Assembly: GCF_902459505.1 (NCBI RefSeq) | Contig: NC_047085.1 | Span: forward strand, 124,643,521-124,707,520 | Length of the DNA stretch: 64,000 bases | Source of the DNA: Geotrypetes seraphini | Taxonomy: Eukaryota; Chordata; Amphibia; Gymnophiona; Dermophiidae | Reading direction: 5' to 3' | Shown: piece by piece, positions 1 through 10,224 of the stretch | How the letters are laid out: each line of letters begins with the position of its first letter | Numbering within the stretch: the first letter of the stretch is position 1 | The notes under the pieces: model-generated | Seen by the model: the letters and a program-made list of their open reading frames with translations, nothing else | Database searches by the model: none | What the model was told of the DNA's origin: nothing | Translations under genes and position numbers: made by a program

Positions 1-129
1 TTGAAGCCCTGGTTTAGACATTAGCTAATACCAGGGGCAGGTCAACGCGAATACACAAATTTGGTGCGCAACAGTAGTGGTTCAGTTACACTGGGCTTTA
101 AACTGAATTCTTTTGGCTTCAACTCATTT

Positions 130-585
130 ATATTTGCAGATCATATCATGTTTTAAAAACCTTTTAAAGGTGATATTATTGCCCAAGTAACCAATAGAAT
201 TTGCAATGGATTAACAATAATGGAGAACTGAGCATGTCAAATTAAACTAAAATTTAATAGGGGAAAAAACAAATTTATGGTGATAGATAGCAATTTTTGT
301 CCACTAACTAGTAAGGAACTTATTAAAGATATTCCCTACAAATCAGAAAATTAATTTAAAATCCAGGAGTCAAATTGACAATATATCTTTTGAACATCAA
401 GTGAAACAGGTGTCAAATAGGGTGTTTAAAGTTCTCTGGAAATTGAAAAGAATTACTGTAAATCATATTTTGACTGATTCTGCTGTCTTTCAATTAATAG
501 TACAATCTTTTATATTAACACACTTGGATTCCTGTCATTTGATATACAACTTTTACAAAATACAGCAGCAAGATTGATCTGCCCA
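130..585 (+). mobile_element. L2-clade LINE fragment (RT C-terminal part)
   Basis: Broken plus-strand reading frames give pieces such as QVSNRVFKVLWKLKRI and LQNTAARLIC. These match the region after the RT domain in L2-clade ORF2, where cells like 'LxxLKxI' precede 'IQNxAARLI'. The copy is decayed, and neither a 5' end nor a 3' tail can be seen. It lies in what is probably UBE2V2 intron 1. Confidence 0.55.
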
Positions 586-700
586 ATAACATAATTTGAA
601 TAATGACCAGACAACAAAAGGTAGAATATAATATGTCAGATTTGACATGTATATCCTGCCAGAGCTGGTGTTGTAACCCTATATTTCTACTAAGACTAAC

Positions 701-867
701 AGCCTCCTTTACAAAGCCATGCTAGCGGCTGCACTGCGCTAGAGATTTTAAGGGCTTCAGGGCTGTTGCTGCGCAGCTTTGTAAAAGAAGCCGTAAAGTG
801 TACTTGTATTAAGGTGCGCATTGAGTGCACGTTAAATTGGTTAGCGTACCTTAATAAAAGGACCCCT
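701..867. mobile_element. PIF/Harbinger-like palindromic MITE remnants (two adjacent)
   Basis: The stretch begins CCTCCTTTACAAAGCC and has a complementary end GGCTTTGTAAAAG-like at about 775-790. A second half-palindrome ends TTAATAAAAGGACCCCTAA at about 850-869. The GGGCTCCTTTTACTAA-type ends and the internal GCGCTAGC words match the clearer MITEs at 35240 and 43300. Boundaries are approximate because this copy is decayed. Confidence 0.45.
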
Positions 868-1009
868 AAGTATCTTAATAAAAAATTTGGCCTGCGACTT
901 AGCCTAAGTTTTAGATTTTGGCCCCTTAAGTGATCGAGTTTGACACCCCTGAGTTAAGGGGAACGGTTAATCTGCTGGCTAGGTCGGTTGGGCAGTGGGG
1001 CGAAAGATT

Positions 1010-2905
1010 AGATTTTTAACTTTGCTAATCTTCTTTCTTGTAAATCAACATTTTATTCTGGGACCAGTGGGTTAAACTAACATAAGAATTGCTGCTGCTG
1101 GGTCCCATTACCTGCCAGGACTTTATAAGAAGCCTCAAATTCAGAGACTTAAACTCCTCCCCCTCATACCTCATCACTGTGACAGACCTCAGTTAGTCTA
1201 AAAGCAGCCAGGAACATCTGTAGAAGACAAAAACAAGAGAGAGGGAACAGGGAAGATTCCCCAGCAAGGAAATCAAGTCTGCTCATATCAACAAATGTAA
1301 AACAGCAACAATGAGAAATGAGAGGTTAGGAAACATGAGAAACCTGAACAACAAAACAGTGCTCTAAAGAGATACAGTCTGCACCTGAACAGGGACAAAC
1401 CCCCCCCCCCCCCCCAACCTAAGTGCTAAAACCCATTCTGAGGACATTCATATAAAGGCTGGTTAGAAAACAGAAATCCAGCTTACCAGTACTTGGAAAG
1501 TCAGACAATCAGCAAGGAATAGGGTGGGTTCCCAGAATAAAGTGTGGATTTACAAGAAAGAAGATTAGCAAATTTAAGAACCTCATTTGTCTTTCTTGTA
1601 CAAGCCTACTTTATTCCTGGACCAGTGGGACATAACAAAGCAGTCCCGAAAACTCAAGGTGGGACTGATGAGCCCACTGCCAGAACGGAGGCACCAAAAG
1701 CAGCATCCAGCTTGGCCGCCACATCGATCCTGTAGAACTTGGTGAAAGTATGTAAGGAGGACCAGGTAACGGTCCTGCTAATCTCATCTAGAGAAACAGC
1801 CGACGATTCTGCACAAGAGCACAAAACACCTCTGGTTGAGTGAGCCTGTACCGCGAAGGAGGGGGGCTTCTTTCTGGCATCCATTTAAGCCATGGAAATG
1901 GCCATGCAAATCTACCTGGAAACAGTAGCCGTAGAAACCAGCCTACCTTTGTGGGCAGGACCCGCCAGAACAAACAGGTGGCCAGAGAGGCGAAACTCGC
2001 TGGTGACCTCCAGAGACAATAAAATTCTGCACACAACCAAGTACTGTAACACCTAGTCTTGCTCCCTTGACCCAGAGGAAGCAAAAGCAGGACTTCCTGA
2101 TTCACATGGAATGCGGAAACCACTTTCGGAAAAAAAGAAGGAACAGTATGCAGCATCACAACGGAATCTGTAATAAGCAGAAAGGGATCCCTGCAGGAAA
2201 AATCCTGGAGTTCCAAGACCCTGCAGGCTAAGGTAATAGACATCAGGAAGACTGTCTTGATTGTGAGATCCATCAGAGACGCCTGGCCCAGAGGCTCATA
2301 TAGCGGACCAGCCAGAGAGCAAAGAACCAGATTCCAGGTCGGACAGGGAAGGCGCAACATAGGCCAAAACTGAAAACAAGCTACATCTGGATGAGCTGCC
2401 AATGAGTCCCTCAGACGAGGGCCCATACACAAAACACTGGCTATCTGTACCCAGAGCAAAGCTACCGCTAGGCCCTTCTTCAGGCCATTCTGCAGAAACT
2501 CCAGGACCCAAGGAATGGATGGGAAAGACGGGACCACCTGTCTCAGAGCACAACAGGCCTAGTAATACCTCCAAGCCTTCGCATAGACCGCCACTATGGA
2601 CTTCCTTTTGCTGTGAAGCAACACGGCAATAACAGCTGACAAACAGAACTGTTTCTTTGTGGAAGCCTTCATCCAAATTCTCAGGGACTGCTGACAGCGA
2701 GACCCACCAAAGCGCAGTCTAGCAGATGAAAAGGACCGTTATCCCGAAGAAGAGCCTGAGAATGGATGAAAGCACTTTGAAGGAACAAAAATGAACACAC
2801 CCTGAACCCCTGGAAGGGCGGGATCTATTCACATGCAGTGACTTGGGCCTGCGATCCTGCACATTTGCCATAAGGTCAACCAGACCCTGGTCGAACAACA
2901 GTTGT
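1010..2905 (-). mobile_element. DIRS-type tyrosine-recombinase retrotransposon fossil, 3' part
   Basis: Minus-strand frames show recombinase-like stretches. One, LACRVLELQDFSCRDPFLL, resembles the plus-strand fossil at 63.6-64 kb. Another contains VPSFFPKVVSAFHVNQEV. Near its 3' end, 1018-1050 and 1541-1575 form an inverted repeat around the AAGAAAGAAGATTAGCAAA core, as expected of DIRS terminal repeats. The copy is broken with several interruptions and lacks RT. A C homopolymer sits at 1400-1416. Confidence 0.65.
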
Positions 2906-3120
2906 CCCAACGCACTGCCAGAGGTTGTGGTAAGAGCAGATAACATAGCTGGTTTTAAGAACGGTTGAACAATTTCCCGGAGGAAAGGTCCATAATCTTT
3001 TATTGAGAAAGACATGGGGGGAAGCCACTACTTGCCCTGGGTTGGTAGCATGGAATGTTGCTACTCCTTGGGTTTTGGTCAGGTACTAGTGACCTGGATT
3101 GGCCACCATGAGAACGGCTA
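2906..3120 (+). mobile_element. CR1 LINE 3' end fragment
   Basis: The fragment encodes the last ORF2 residues (LPEVVVRADNIAGFK-like) and then the family 3' UTR. That UTR has the words GCATGGAATGTTGCTACTCC and GTGACCTGGATTGGCCAC, shared with copies at 4750-5085 and 63440-63612. The terminal CR1 octamer region is missing. It abuts the DIRS fossil directly. Confidence 0.8.
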
Positions 3121-4749
3121 CATTATTCCCTCAAGAATTGCTTAAATAAGTTTTTTAACATTTTCCTATAATGATCATAAGATTCAGATGCTCATATTAT
3201 AGGGCCTAGTTTTTTCTCCCAAATAGAAGAATGAAAAGTCAACAACTATTCCACATAATTTAGAACAGCCCCTTACAGTAGGAAAAATTTTTAAAAAGCA
3301 TAGAAAGTGACGGGCACCTTAGCTCCTGAGCTCTTTGGGGACAACAGGATAGAAAAGGAAATAAAATAAATATATTGAAACAAATTGATCAATCTGATAT
3401 GTCAATAGACCATAAAGCAGCAAAAACAGCTGAATTTGGAAACTACCTATCGGAAGCCAGTGTAGTTTACAAAAATAAGGAGAAATGTGATCTATTTTTC
3501 CCAAATTAAAAATTAATTGTACTGCAGAATTCTGAACTGCAGTTCTGCAGAGTGGCAAAATAGACTACATTACAATAGTCCAAAACTAAAGACTGAACCA
3601 ATGATTGAAAAGCATAACCGTGAAAAAAAGCCCTTAATGAATGGAAATTATGTAGTGCAGAGAAATCCTTTTTTACTACAGCATCCACTTGTGCTTGCAT
3701 AGTACGATTTCTGTTCAAGAGGACTCCTAATATTTATAAAGTAGAAAGATATGTACCACATGTAATGACAAACAATCCTCAGTAAGTTTAGTAGGAGTAG
3801 CAAAGGACAATTTGGCTTTATTTTAATTTAGTTTCAATTTAAACTCCATTGTCCATTCCTTAACAACCAACATCATCCATCAGATTTCCTTGCAATGTTT
3901 TGAGGGAACCACCTACAGTAATGTCATCTGCATAGTTGAACAATTTAACCCCTAAATCTGATAACCTAATGCCAAAGAGGATAAATAAATATTAAAAGGT
4001 GGAGGGGAAAGGGGTGACCCTCATGGAGCACCACAAGGATTGCTCTAGGGTTGAGAAAGTGTACTGTCAAATAATACCTGGCAAGAATGCGAGCATAAAG
4101 AAATCATGAAGCAATTGAAAAACTTGGCCAGTGATTCCTATTGGAATCCAAACATTGAAGTAATATGCTATGATCAACAAGGTCAAAGGCACAGCTAAGA
4201 TCAAACTGTAAGATTAAAGCCCCCAATCCCCTACTAAAGAATGCATATACGTGATCCAATACAGATGTCAGCACTGTTTCCGTACAATGGAACAATCTGA
4301 AACCAGATTGTGAACTGTGCAGTAGATCAAAACCTTCTACATAATTTGTTAATTGAAAAGAAACTGAACCTTCCAAAAGTTTAACCAAGAAAGGAATGGA
4401 GGCTATAGGTCTATAGTTGGCAATTGAGTTAACCAACCATTTGCAAGCCTTTATAATTGGGGTTATAATAATATGCCTTTTTTTTTTTTTTAGTAGGAAA
4501 AGAGCCTTGCTCTAACATGTGCTGGGACCAAAGAGTTCTTTAAGCTGAAAAGAGGCCTCTATATATACTTTTGGCAAACACAGATCCAGGGAACAAAAAG
4601 AGTGGGCATATTTGGTAAATACATTTTGAAATATAAACCAGTGGTCTCAAACCCTTTGCAGGACCACATTTTGAATTTGTAGGTACTTGAAGGGCCTCAG
4701 AAGAAATAGTTAATGTCTTATTAAAGAAATTACAATTTTGCATGAGATA

Positions 4750-5085
4750 AGAAAGGTTTAGACAAGTTCCTGGAGGAAAAGTCCATAGCCCGTTATTGAG
4801 AAAGACACAGTGGAAGCCACTGATTGCCCTAGATCAGTAGCATGGAATGTTGCTACTCTTTGGGATTCTAGAATCTTGCTATTCTTTAGGGATTCTGTAT
4901 GGAATGTTGCTACTATTTGGAGTTCCGGAATCTTGCTTACTCTAAGATAATGGAATAGTGCTACACCTTGGGTTTTGGCCAGATACTGGTGACCTGGATT
5001 GGCCACTGTGGGAACGGACTACTGGGCTTGATGGACCATTGGTTGGATCCAGTGAGGCTATTCTTATGTTCTTATAGTCTTTAAG
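4750..5085 (+). mobile_element. CR1 LINE 3' end, nested inside hAT
   Basis: The sequence starts in the last ORF2 codons (KFLEEKSIARY-like) and continues through the CR1 3' UTR. It ends with GACCATTGG...GGCTATTCTTATGTTCTTA, the typical CR1 tail with ATTCTTATG-type repeats. Local internal duplication of the GGAATGTTGCTACT word at 4845-4920 has lengthened the UTR. Confidence 0.8.
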
Positions 5086-6133
5086 CCCGTTACATTAACG
5101 GGTGCGAGAATAGATGTGCATGAGTGTCTTTCATTCTTTCTCTCTCTCTTTGGCCACTTTCTGTCTGTCTTTCTCTTTCCTCGGCTGTCCACCATCACCC
5201 CTTGCCTGCTCCCCCTGTCCAGCAGTAACCCTTCTGCTTTCCTTTTACCTCCCTCGTGTCCAGCAGCACCCCTTCCCTGCTCCCCCCTGTCCAGCATCAG
5301 CCCCTCTCCCTTTGTTTTACGTCTCCCCTTTCCAGCAGCACCTCTTCCCTGCTCCCCCTTGTCCAGCAGCACCTCTTCCCTGCTCCCCCTTGTCCAGCAG
5401 CACCTCTTCCCTGCTCCCCCTTGTCCAGCAGCACCTCTTCCCTGCTCCCCCTTGTCCAGCAGCACCTCTTCCCTGCTCCCCCTTGTGCAGCAGCACCTCT
5501 TCCCTGCTCTCCCTTGTGCAGCAGCACTCCTTACCTGCTCTCCCTGTCCACCAGCATTCCTTACCTGCTCCTGTCCCTCTTCCCTGCTCCCCCTGTCCAG
5601 CAGCACCTCTTCCCTGCTTCCCCTATCCAGCAGCACTCCTTACCTGCTCCCCTGTCCCTCTTCCCTGCTCCCCCTGTCCAGAAGCACTTCTTACTTGCTC
5701 CTCCTGTCCAGCAGCACCCCTTACCTGCTCCCCCTGTCCAGCATGCGGCTTCCTTGTCATTTGCGTCTGCCATCCTCTTCTTTAAAGCAGCCTACTGAGG
5801 ATCGCGGCTGGCTGTAGTGAACCTTGCAGGCCGCTCTGCACCTCAGTAGGACGTTCCCTCTGATGCGATCGCATACATCAGAGGGAACGTGCTACTGAGC
5901 TGCAGAGTGGCATGCGAGATTCGCTACAGCCAGCTGTGATCCTCAGTAGGCTGCTTTGAAGAGAAGCATTGCCATCGGCAGCGGTTGGTGAGTGAGGGGG
6001 GAGGGGAGAGTCGCCAGCGTGTTTCCTGCCTCCGTGTTCCAAAATGGAATTCGGCACAGAGGGACACAGCACGGCGGCAGCGATCAGAAAACTCTAAGTG
6101 CGCATGCACGCTTAGGATTTTATAATAGAAGAT
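5086..6133. mobile_element. Unclassified interspersed repeat with GC-rich palindrome and minisatellite
   Basis: The block begins near a small hairpin, AGCCCGTTACATTAACGGGT (5092-5111), and ends TTTTATAATAGAAG. It contains a 31-bp minisatellite. It also contains a long imperfect palindrome centred near 5872, where ACGTTCCCTCTGATG meets CATCAGAGGGAACGT. The same GTTCCCTCTGATG...CAGAGGGAACGTGCT palindrome theme recurs in the hAT at 58844-60354. The class is not determined. A 5' hairpin hints at a rolling-circle or other non-TIR element, but no diagnostic end is visible. Confidence 0.5.
5332..5750 (+). repeat. 31-bp CT-rich minisatellite
   Basis: The unit CCAGCAGCACCTCTTCCCTG plus CTCCCCCTTGT recurs at 31-bp spacing (starts 5332, 5363, 5394 and on). 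The first five or so copies are nearly perfect and the rest decayed. Because 31 is not a multiple of three, every frame stays open. The long Pro/Leu/Ser-rich ORFs here are therefore artefacts and not genes. Confidence 0.9.
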
Positions 6134-6534
6134 AAATCTTTCCTTTTGGCTAAGTCTTAATAATAATATTGTAATTTATAGCTAAAGAAACATATGATAA
6201 ATAAATTGTTTTATTTTACTTTTTATGAGGGCCTCAAAATAGTATCTGGCGGGCCACGAGTTTGAGACCACTGATGTAAACCAATCTGGTCACTCAAAAG
6301 CACTCCAACTCAAATCAGCAAGAAAGGATAAACCAGTTGCAAAAGTCATACAATCATTAAGTTGCTCTCAGGTTTTTCACCTTCTCATAGAAATAATGAG
6401 CTAACATCTCGGATGTCTGTGGACAGCATGGGTAAAATAAAGCTTTGAACATCAAAAAGCCTGTGTACCAAGTTGAACAATCTCTTAGCATCAAGGTTAG
6501 ATATCCCTACTAGTGCCAAATTGAGTATTCTTAG

Positions 6535-7500
6535 GAGCAATACTGTTCAGGATACACAGGAAGATTCCCAATGTTGAGGAAGACCAGCCAAACAGGCTGA
6601 TTAACAGGTATGCCCCAAGTCTAACCACATCTATCTGACCTGTCAAGGCCAGCTCAACCTATGGAGCAGGTAAGACCCTGGCTCAGGGTCCCAGTCTGGT
6701 CTACCTTCAGGCTTTTAGACAGAAAGATGCAAAACGGATTTTGGCACCCTTTATCATCAGTGTCCTGAGCCAGTGCTTACCTGGTCAAGAAGGGAGGAGG
6801 CTTGTCAGAGAGGAAAAGATACTGGATCATAGGAGGAGGGAAAAGGAGAGATTGCAGAAAAGGTTGGTTCAGACTGCCACAGCCCCATGGTACCTCTCAC
6901 TGGTGTGTAGGCTCTTATTACAAAAAATTAAACACCCAACATTTTAGATAGTTAATGATAATATTTAAAGATAAAGGCTAAAGCTCACTCAAACTTTAGT
7001 TATTTTCAGGCCTGTGCCACGAACTAGCCACAGCCTTTCTGAACTAGAATATTACTTATTTATTTAGCAATTAATTGGTCTATGCATTGACTGCGGTTCA
7101 GGAGCACTTGCGCTCATATCTGACAACTCTTAATTCCAGATTAAAACGCGCAGAGAAGGCAGGAAGCATCTTTGATAGGCGGACAAGAAGAAAATTATTA
7201 CTTTTTGCCAGAAATAAAGGGGGAACGCCCTATATATTCTTCCACACACCCCAGACCACGGAGATGCACAAGAGAGCCTGCTACGCTCACCCAACACAAA
7301 GCTGCCACTCCAATGAGCCTATGTGACAAAATATAAACTAAAGGGAAATCACAACTACACCGCTCACTCTGCGCGGCCCCTTCTCCTAGCGGGAGGCCTG
7401 GCCCTTCGCACGCACGCCCACATCTGGCAAGATAGGCTGAGACGAAGAGAGCTAAACAACTCCAGCAAAGCCCAGACTCCACTGCTCATGGTTCCACATT
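6535..7500. other. Stretch without recognised features
   Basis: No convincing ORF, RNA gene or repeat family was recognised here. It lies just inside the presumed UBE2V2 intron 1, next to its first exon. Confidence 0.5.
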
Positions 7501-7529
7501 CTCATCTTCCCTCATTCCAGCCCGGAGAC

Positions 7530-7770
7530 TAAGGAAGTCACAGCCCCGGCTCACATCAGAACCCACCTGCGAACACCGCCATCTTCTCCCCACCAAGGCC
7601 AGAGCGCGTGCGCGCTACGCAACCACCGGCTCCCGCCCCTGCGCCTAGCGACGTCGTTTCCTGGAAATCCGTCGGCGTCTGCAGATCACCCAATCAGGGA
7701 AGGGAAGTCAAGAAGCCTGCCTCCTGTATGTTCTATTCCCCCCAAATCTCCGCCCCCGTCTAGCACGCGC
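7530..7770 (-). promoter_or_regulatory. CpG-rich promoter, probably of UBE2V2
   Basis: CpG density rises sharply against the AT-rich surroundings (GCGCGTGCGCGCTACGC, GACGTCGTTTCC, CCGTCGGCGTC). A CCAAT box (7689-7693) sits about 110 bases upstream of the minus-strand ATG at 7582. This is the layout of a TATA-less housekeeping promoter read leftward. The island surrounds a good start codon and a splice donor. Confidence 0.65.
7567..7582 (-). CDS. UBE2V2: Probable UBE2V2 (ubiquitin-conjugating E2 variant 2) exon 1, coding part
   Basis: On the minus strand GGAGAAGATGGCGGTG gives a start in good context. The codons read M-A-V-F-A plus one base G, followed at once by the donor GTGGGT. Tetrapod UBE2V2 begins MAVSTG-VKVPRNFRLL with a very short first coding exon ending after the first base of the Gly codon, so length and phase agree. 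The protein is the catalytically inactive partner of UBC13/UBE2N for K63-linked ubiquitin chains. UBE2V2 follows MCM4 on the same strand in human at a comparable distance. No exon 2 was found in 1-7566, so intron 1 would run off the window. With five residues, the identification rests on synteny as much as on sequence. Confidence 0.55.
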
Positions 7771-8153
7771 ACTTTTTTTTTTTTTTAACCCTGTCCCCAC
7801 TGGTGTCTTGCTTAGCTTAGAAGGGAGGTTCATTGGAGCTGTTACGCTGACCTTTCGAATTTAGATGAAATGAACTTTCTCGATGTGACATTTATCATAT
7901 AGCTGGGGTTGAATGGGTTCGGAGCGGAAATCCCATAACAGTTTAAAAGCTAAATATACACAAGCTGAACAGTTTACCATAGTAGTCGGGGAGGACGTGT
8001 CCTATCAGTGCAGCATTCAAGGCTGGAAATGAAGCGGTATTGGGTACGGTGTAGAATGAATAGGAGGATAACCAGTCTACGGTATTGAGATGCGGGGCAC
8101 GAACCTATCAACGGAACGGGGTGGGGCTTGGTTGGAACATGTTTCCTCTAAGG

Positions 8154-9519
8154 CTGTGTCTCTCAAACTTTTTTTTTATTTTTAACTCCTGCACACTAAA
8201 CTAAGCAAATGGCACATTATAATTGAAGTTATAAAATTACAAAACCAACAACAAAATTGAGAATTATTTATTTAAAGTTCTTAAAAGCTATGTATGATTA
8301 AATGTAACAGCGGGATAGAATAGAATTGCTAATCAATGCAATGGATGAGCTTGGTTTGAGTACAAACTAATTCAAAATGCGGCTCTATAGTCAACAAGCA
8401 AACACATATTTCATCATCCGCCATCTGCAGTTCTCTTTTTTTTTTAATTTAATTTCTGTCAGAGCTGAAAATCCAAGTTCGCAAAGATTAAGATCCAAAC
8501 TAACAAAGCCTTGATTGCTTTGTTGCTCAAGATAATTACTACATAAAAAATAAAATTACTTTCCATGAATTTTCAAGGACCAATCATGTCAAAAAATGAT
8601 GCTTGTCTGGGCGGTTGTATCCTTACGCAGACACTCATAACATTGACAGACTCTTGCTATGCAATGAACATGTCATCAATTCTAATGTGCAAAAAATAAC
8701 CCGGAAATGTGAAAAATCAATAATGTTATAACAAACACTTTCACTAGAAATATGAATGGGATGTCACAAAAAGTCAGTGCTGCTATAGTTCTAATAAGGG
8801 GAGTCTCAGATAACTGGAGGAAAAAGCCTCAGATTGGAACCCTTCCACCACCACAATGGTGGTCCAAGGTGGTCGGGCGAGCACCTCACTGGCAAAAAAC
8901 CTCCAGACCAGCTCCCAATAGTAGTAAACTTAAAGCAGGACTGTGGTGCAAAGATAGAGGATAATTTCCACTTATCTATTAGATTGATCGGTACACCTCA
9001 ACCCATGTAGCACTTACACTTAATGATTCAGGGAGCTGAAATATGGAAGGACGCTGTAACAAATCTGATACAAAATCAGTAGTAAACCCAAACCCAGTTT
9101 GCCAGCCGTGAGAAGCCATCAATCCAAACTCCTAAATATATAGCAAAAAATAACCCGGAAATGTGAAAAATCAATAATGTTATAACAAACACTTTCACTA
9201 GACTGCTTTAAGTTTACTACTATTGGGAGCTGGTCTGGAGGTTTTTTGCCAGTGAGGTGCTCGCCCGACCACCTTGGACCACCATTGTGGTGGTGGAAGG
9301 GTTCCAATCTGAGGCTTTTTCCTCCAGTTATTTGAGACTCCCCTTATTGGAACTATAGCAGCACTGACTTTTTGTGACATCCCATTCACAATCTATTCTA
9401 ATGTGTACATATGAAGGGAATTTTTTAAAATAAAGTAAAATTCTGGAATCTCTCGTGACACACCCAGAATCTCTTTGGGGCACATCACTGTGCCCTGGCA
9501 CACAATTTGACAGACACTG
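8154..9519. mobile_element. Non-autonomous hAT element containing a nested insertion
   Basis: The left end CTGTGTCTCTCAAACTT pairs with the right end AATTTGACAGACACTG as a terminal inverted repeat. The flanks CTCTAAGG (8146-8153) and CTCTAAAG (9520-9527) are an 8-bp TSD with one mismatch. There is no transposase ORF. A 705-bp unit is inserted at 8690-9394. Confidence 0.85.
8690..9394. mobile_element. Unclassified 705-bp insertion of X-Y-Z-X-Y(inverted) design
   Basis: The 11-bp direct repeat ATTCTAATGTG (8679-8689 and 9395-9405) flanks the unit, so it inserted into the hAT with target duplication. X is 59 bp and occurs twice in direct orientation, identical (8690-8748 and 9144-9202). Y is 186 bp and occurs twice in inverted orientation, nearly identical (8753-8938 and 9203-9388). 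Z (8939-9143) is unique. Both Y copies are open for about 60 codons with no recognisable domain. The near identity points to a recent or conversion-homogenised structure. Family unknown: a Penelope-like terminal repeat arrangement or a twin-primed retroposon dimer are possibilities. Confidence 0.8.
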
Positions 9520-9534
9520 CTCTAAAGACTGAGG

Positions 9535-10224
9535 GAAGATTCTCAAAACTTTAAATGGTCCCCTTATTCTCAGTCTTTCACTGTGCTCTCTTTCTCTACC
9601 CCTTCTATACTGTATTTACCCCCTATATCTACCCTTTATTTCCCCTTCCTTCATTATCTCCCTCATTTCTGTCTACCCTCCCCCCTCAAATAGCTGCTCA
9701 TTTCTTTCCACTCTCGTCAGCATTAGAGAATGATACGGGGACAAATTTTTCCCATCCCCACAGGAACTCATTTTCCCATCCTTGCAAGCTCTGGCCTCAT
9801 CTGCACAAGCCTCAAACACTTTAAAATCATAAATGTTTGAGGCTTGTGCAGTTAAGGTAGAGCTTACAAGAACCGGACAGTGACAAAACTCACAGGGACA
9901 GGATGAGGAAATTGAGTTCCTGCAGGGACAAATTTGTCCCTGTGTCATTCTCTAATCAGCATCTACCCCCTCTCCCCCTTTCCATCCAGCATCTCCACAC
10001 TCTCCCCTTCCACCAGTATATCTCTCCTCTGTTTATTCCCCCTTCCATACAATCTGCCCCCTCTAGCCTTTCACTTCCCCCTTCCATCATCTCTTCCTCC
10101 TGTTTCTCCTCTCTTCCATCCATGTTTCTGTCTTCCTCTTTCTATACAGCTTATTTCCCCTCCCCTTTCCATCCAGCATCTCCTTTCTCCTCTTCCATCA
10201 ATATTTCCATCCATATGCCACCCC
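9535..10224. repeat. CT-rich low-complexity tract
   Basis: The tract is pyrimidine-rich sequence with repeated CCCCTTCCATC-type words at 9555-9715 and 9960-10210. It is interrupted by a small hAT MITE at 9724-9954. Overlapping Ser/Pro/Leu-rich ORFs come from composition and are not called as genes. Confidence 0.75.
9724..9954. mobile_element. hAT MITE, 231 bp
   Basis: The ends are TAGAGAATGATACGGGGACA and its complement TGTCCCTGTGTCATTCTCTA. The flanks GTCAGCAT and ATCAGCAT form an 8-bp TSD with one mismatch. The inner arms pair over most of the length (CAAACATTT / TTTGAGG words around 9815-9845). It has the same terminal sequence as the MITE at 40158-40424. Confidence 0.88.

Larger units (their letters stand above)
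4639..6273. mobile_element. Non-autonomous hAT element with nested insertions
   Basis: The left end CAGTGGTCTCAAACC and right end GTTTGAGACCACTG are terminal inverted repeats. Flanks ATATAAAC (4631-4638) and ATGTAAAC (6274-6281) form an 8-bp TSD with one mismatch, as expected for hAT. Its arms (4639-4749 and 6134-6273) match the uninterrupted 267-bp copy at 22677-22943. The middle holds a CR1 3' end and an unclassified repeat. No transposase is present. Confidence 0.88.
3150..6530 (-). mobile_element. L2-clade LINE ORF2 remnant, interrupted by a hAT element
   Basis: Minus-strand reading gives NYRPIASIPFLVKLLEGSV, then QSGFR and FDLSCAFDLVDHSILL (RT blocks) at 4100-4440. Further down is the C-terminal motif HISPYFCKLHWLPIG at about 3480. 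Upstream LINE sequence resumes after the hAT at 6282-6530. The copy has many stops. The 4639-6273 hAT insertion splits it cleanly. The order 5' (6.5 kb) to 3' (3.15 kb) fits a single old insertion. Confidence 0.7.

Noticed and set aside
5332-5750. Possible CRISPR-like array
   Set aside because: Repeats are directly tandem with no spacers, and the genome is eukaryotic.
5114-5817. Three long overlapping Pro/Leu/Ser-rich plus-strand ORFs and Gly/Arg-rich minus-strand ORFs
   Set aside because: They are produced by the 31-bp minisatellite, whose period not divisible by three keeps all frames open. No domain, start context or splice support.
1-7566. UBE2V2 exon 2 inside the window
   Set aside because: No minus-strand match to VKVPRNFRLLEE with a splice acceptor was found. 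The intron probably extends beyond the window.
7738-7790. T-run at 7775-7788 as a pol III terminator of a small RNA
   Set aside because: No A/B boxes or snRNA-type promoter elements are found nearby. It is more likely an ordinary homopolymer next to the CpG island.
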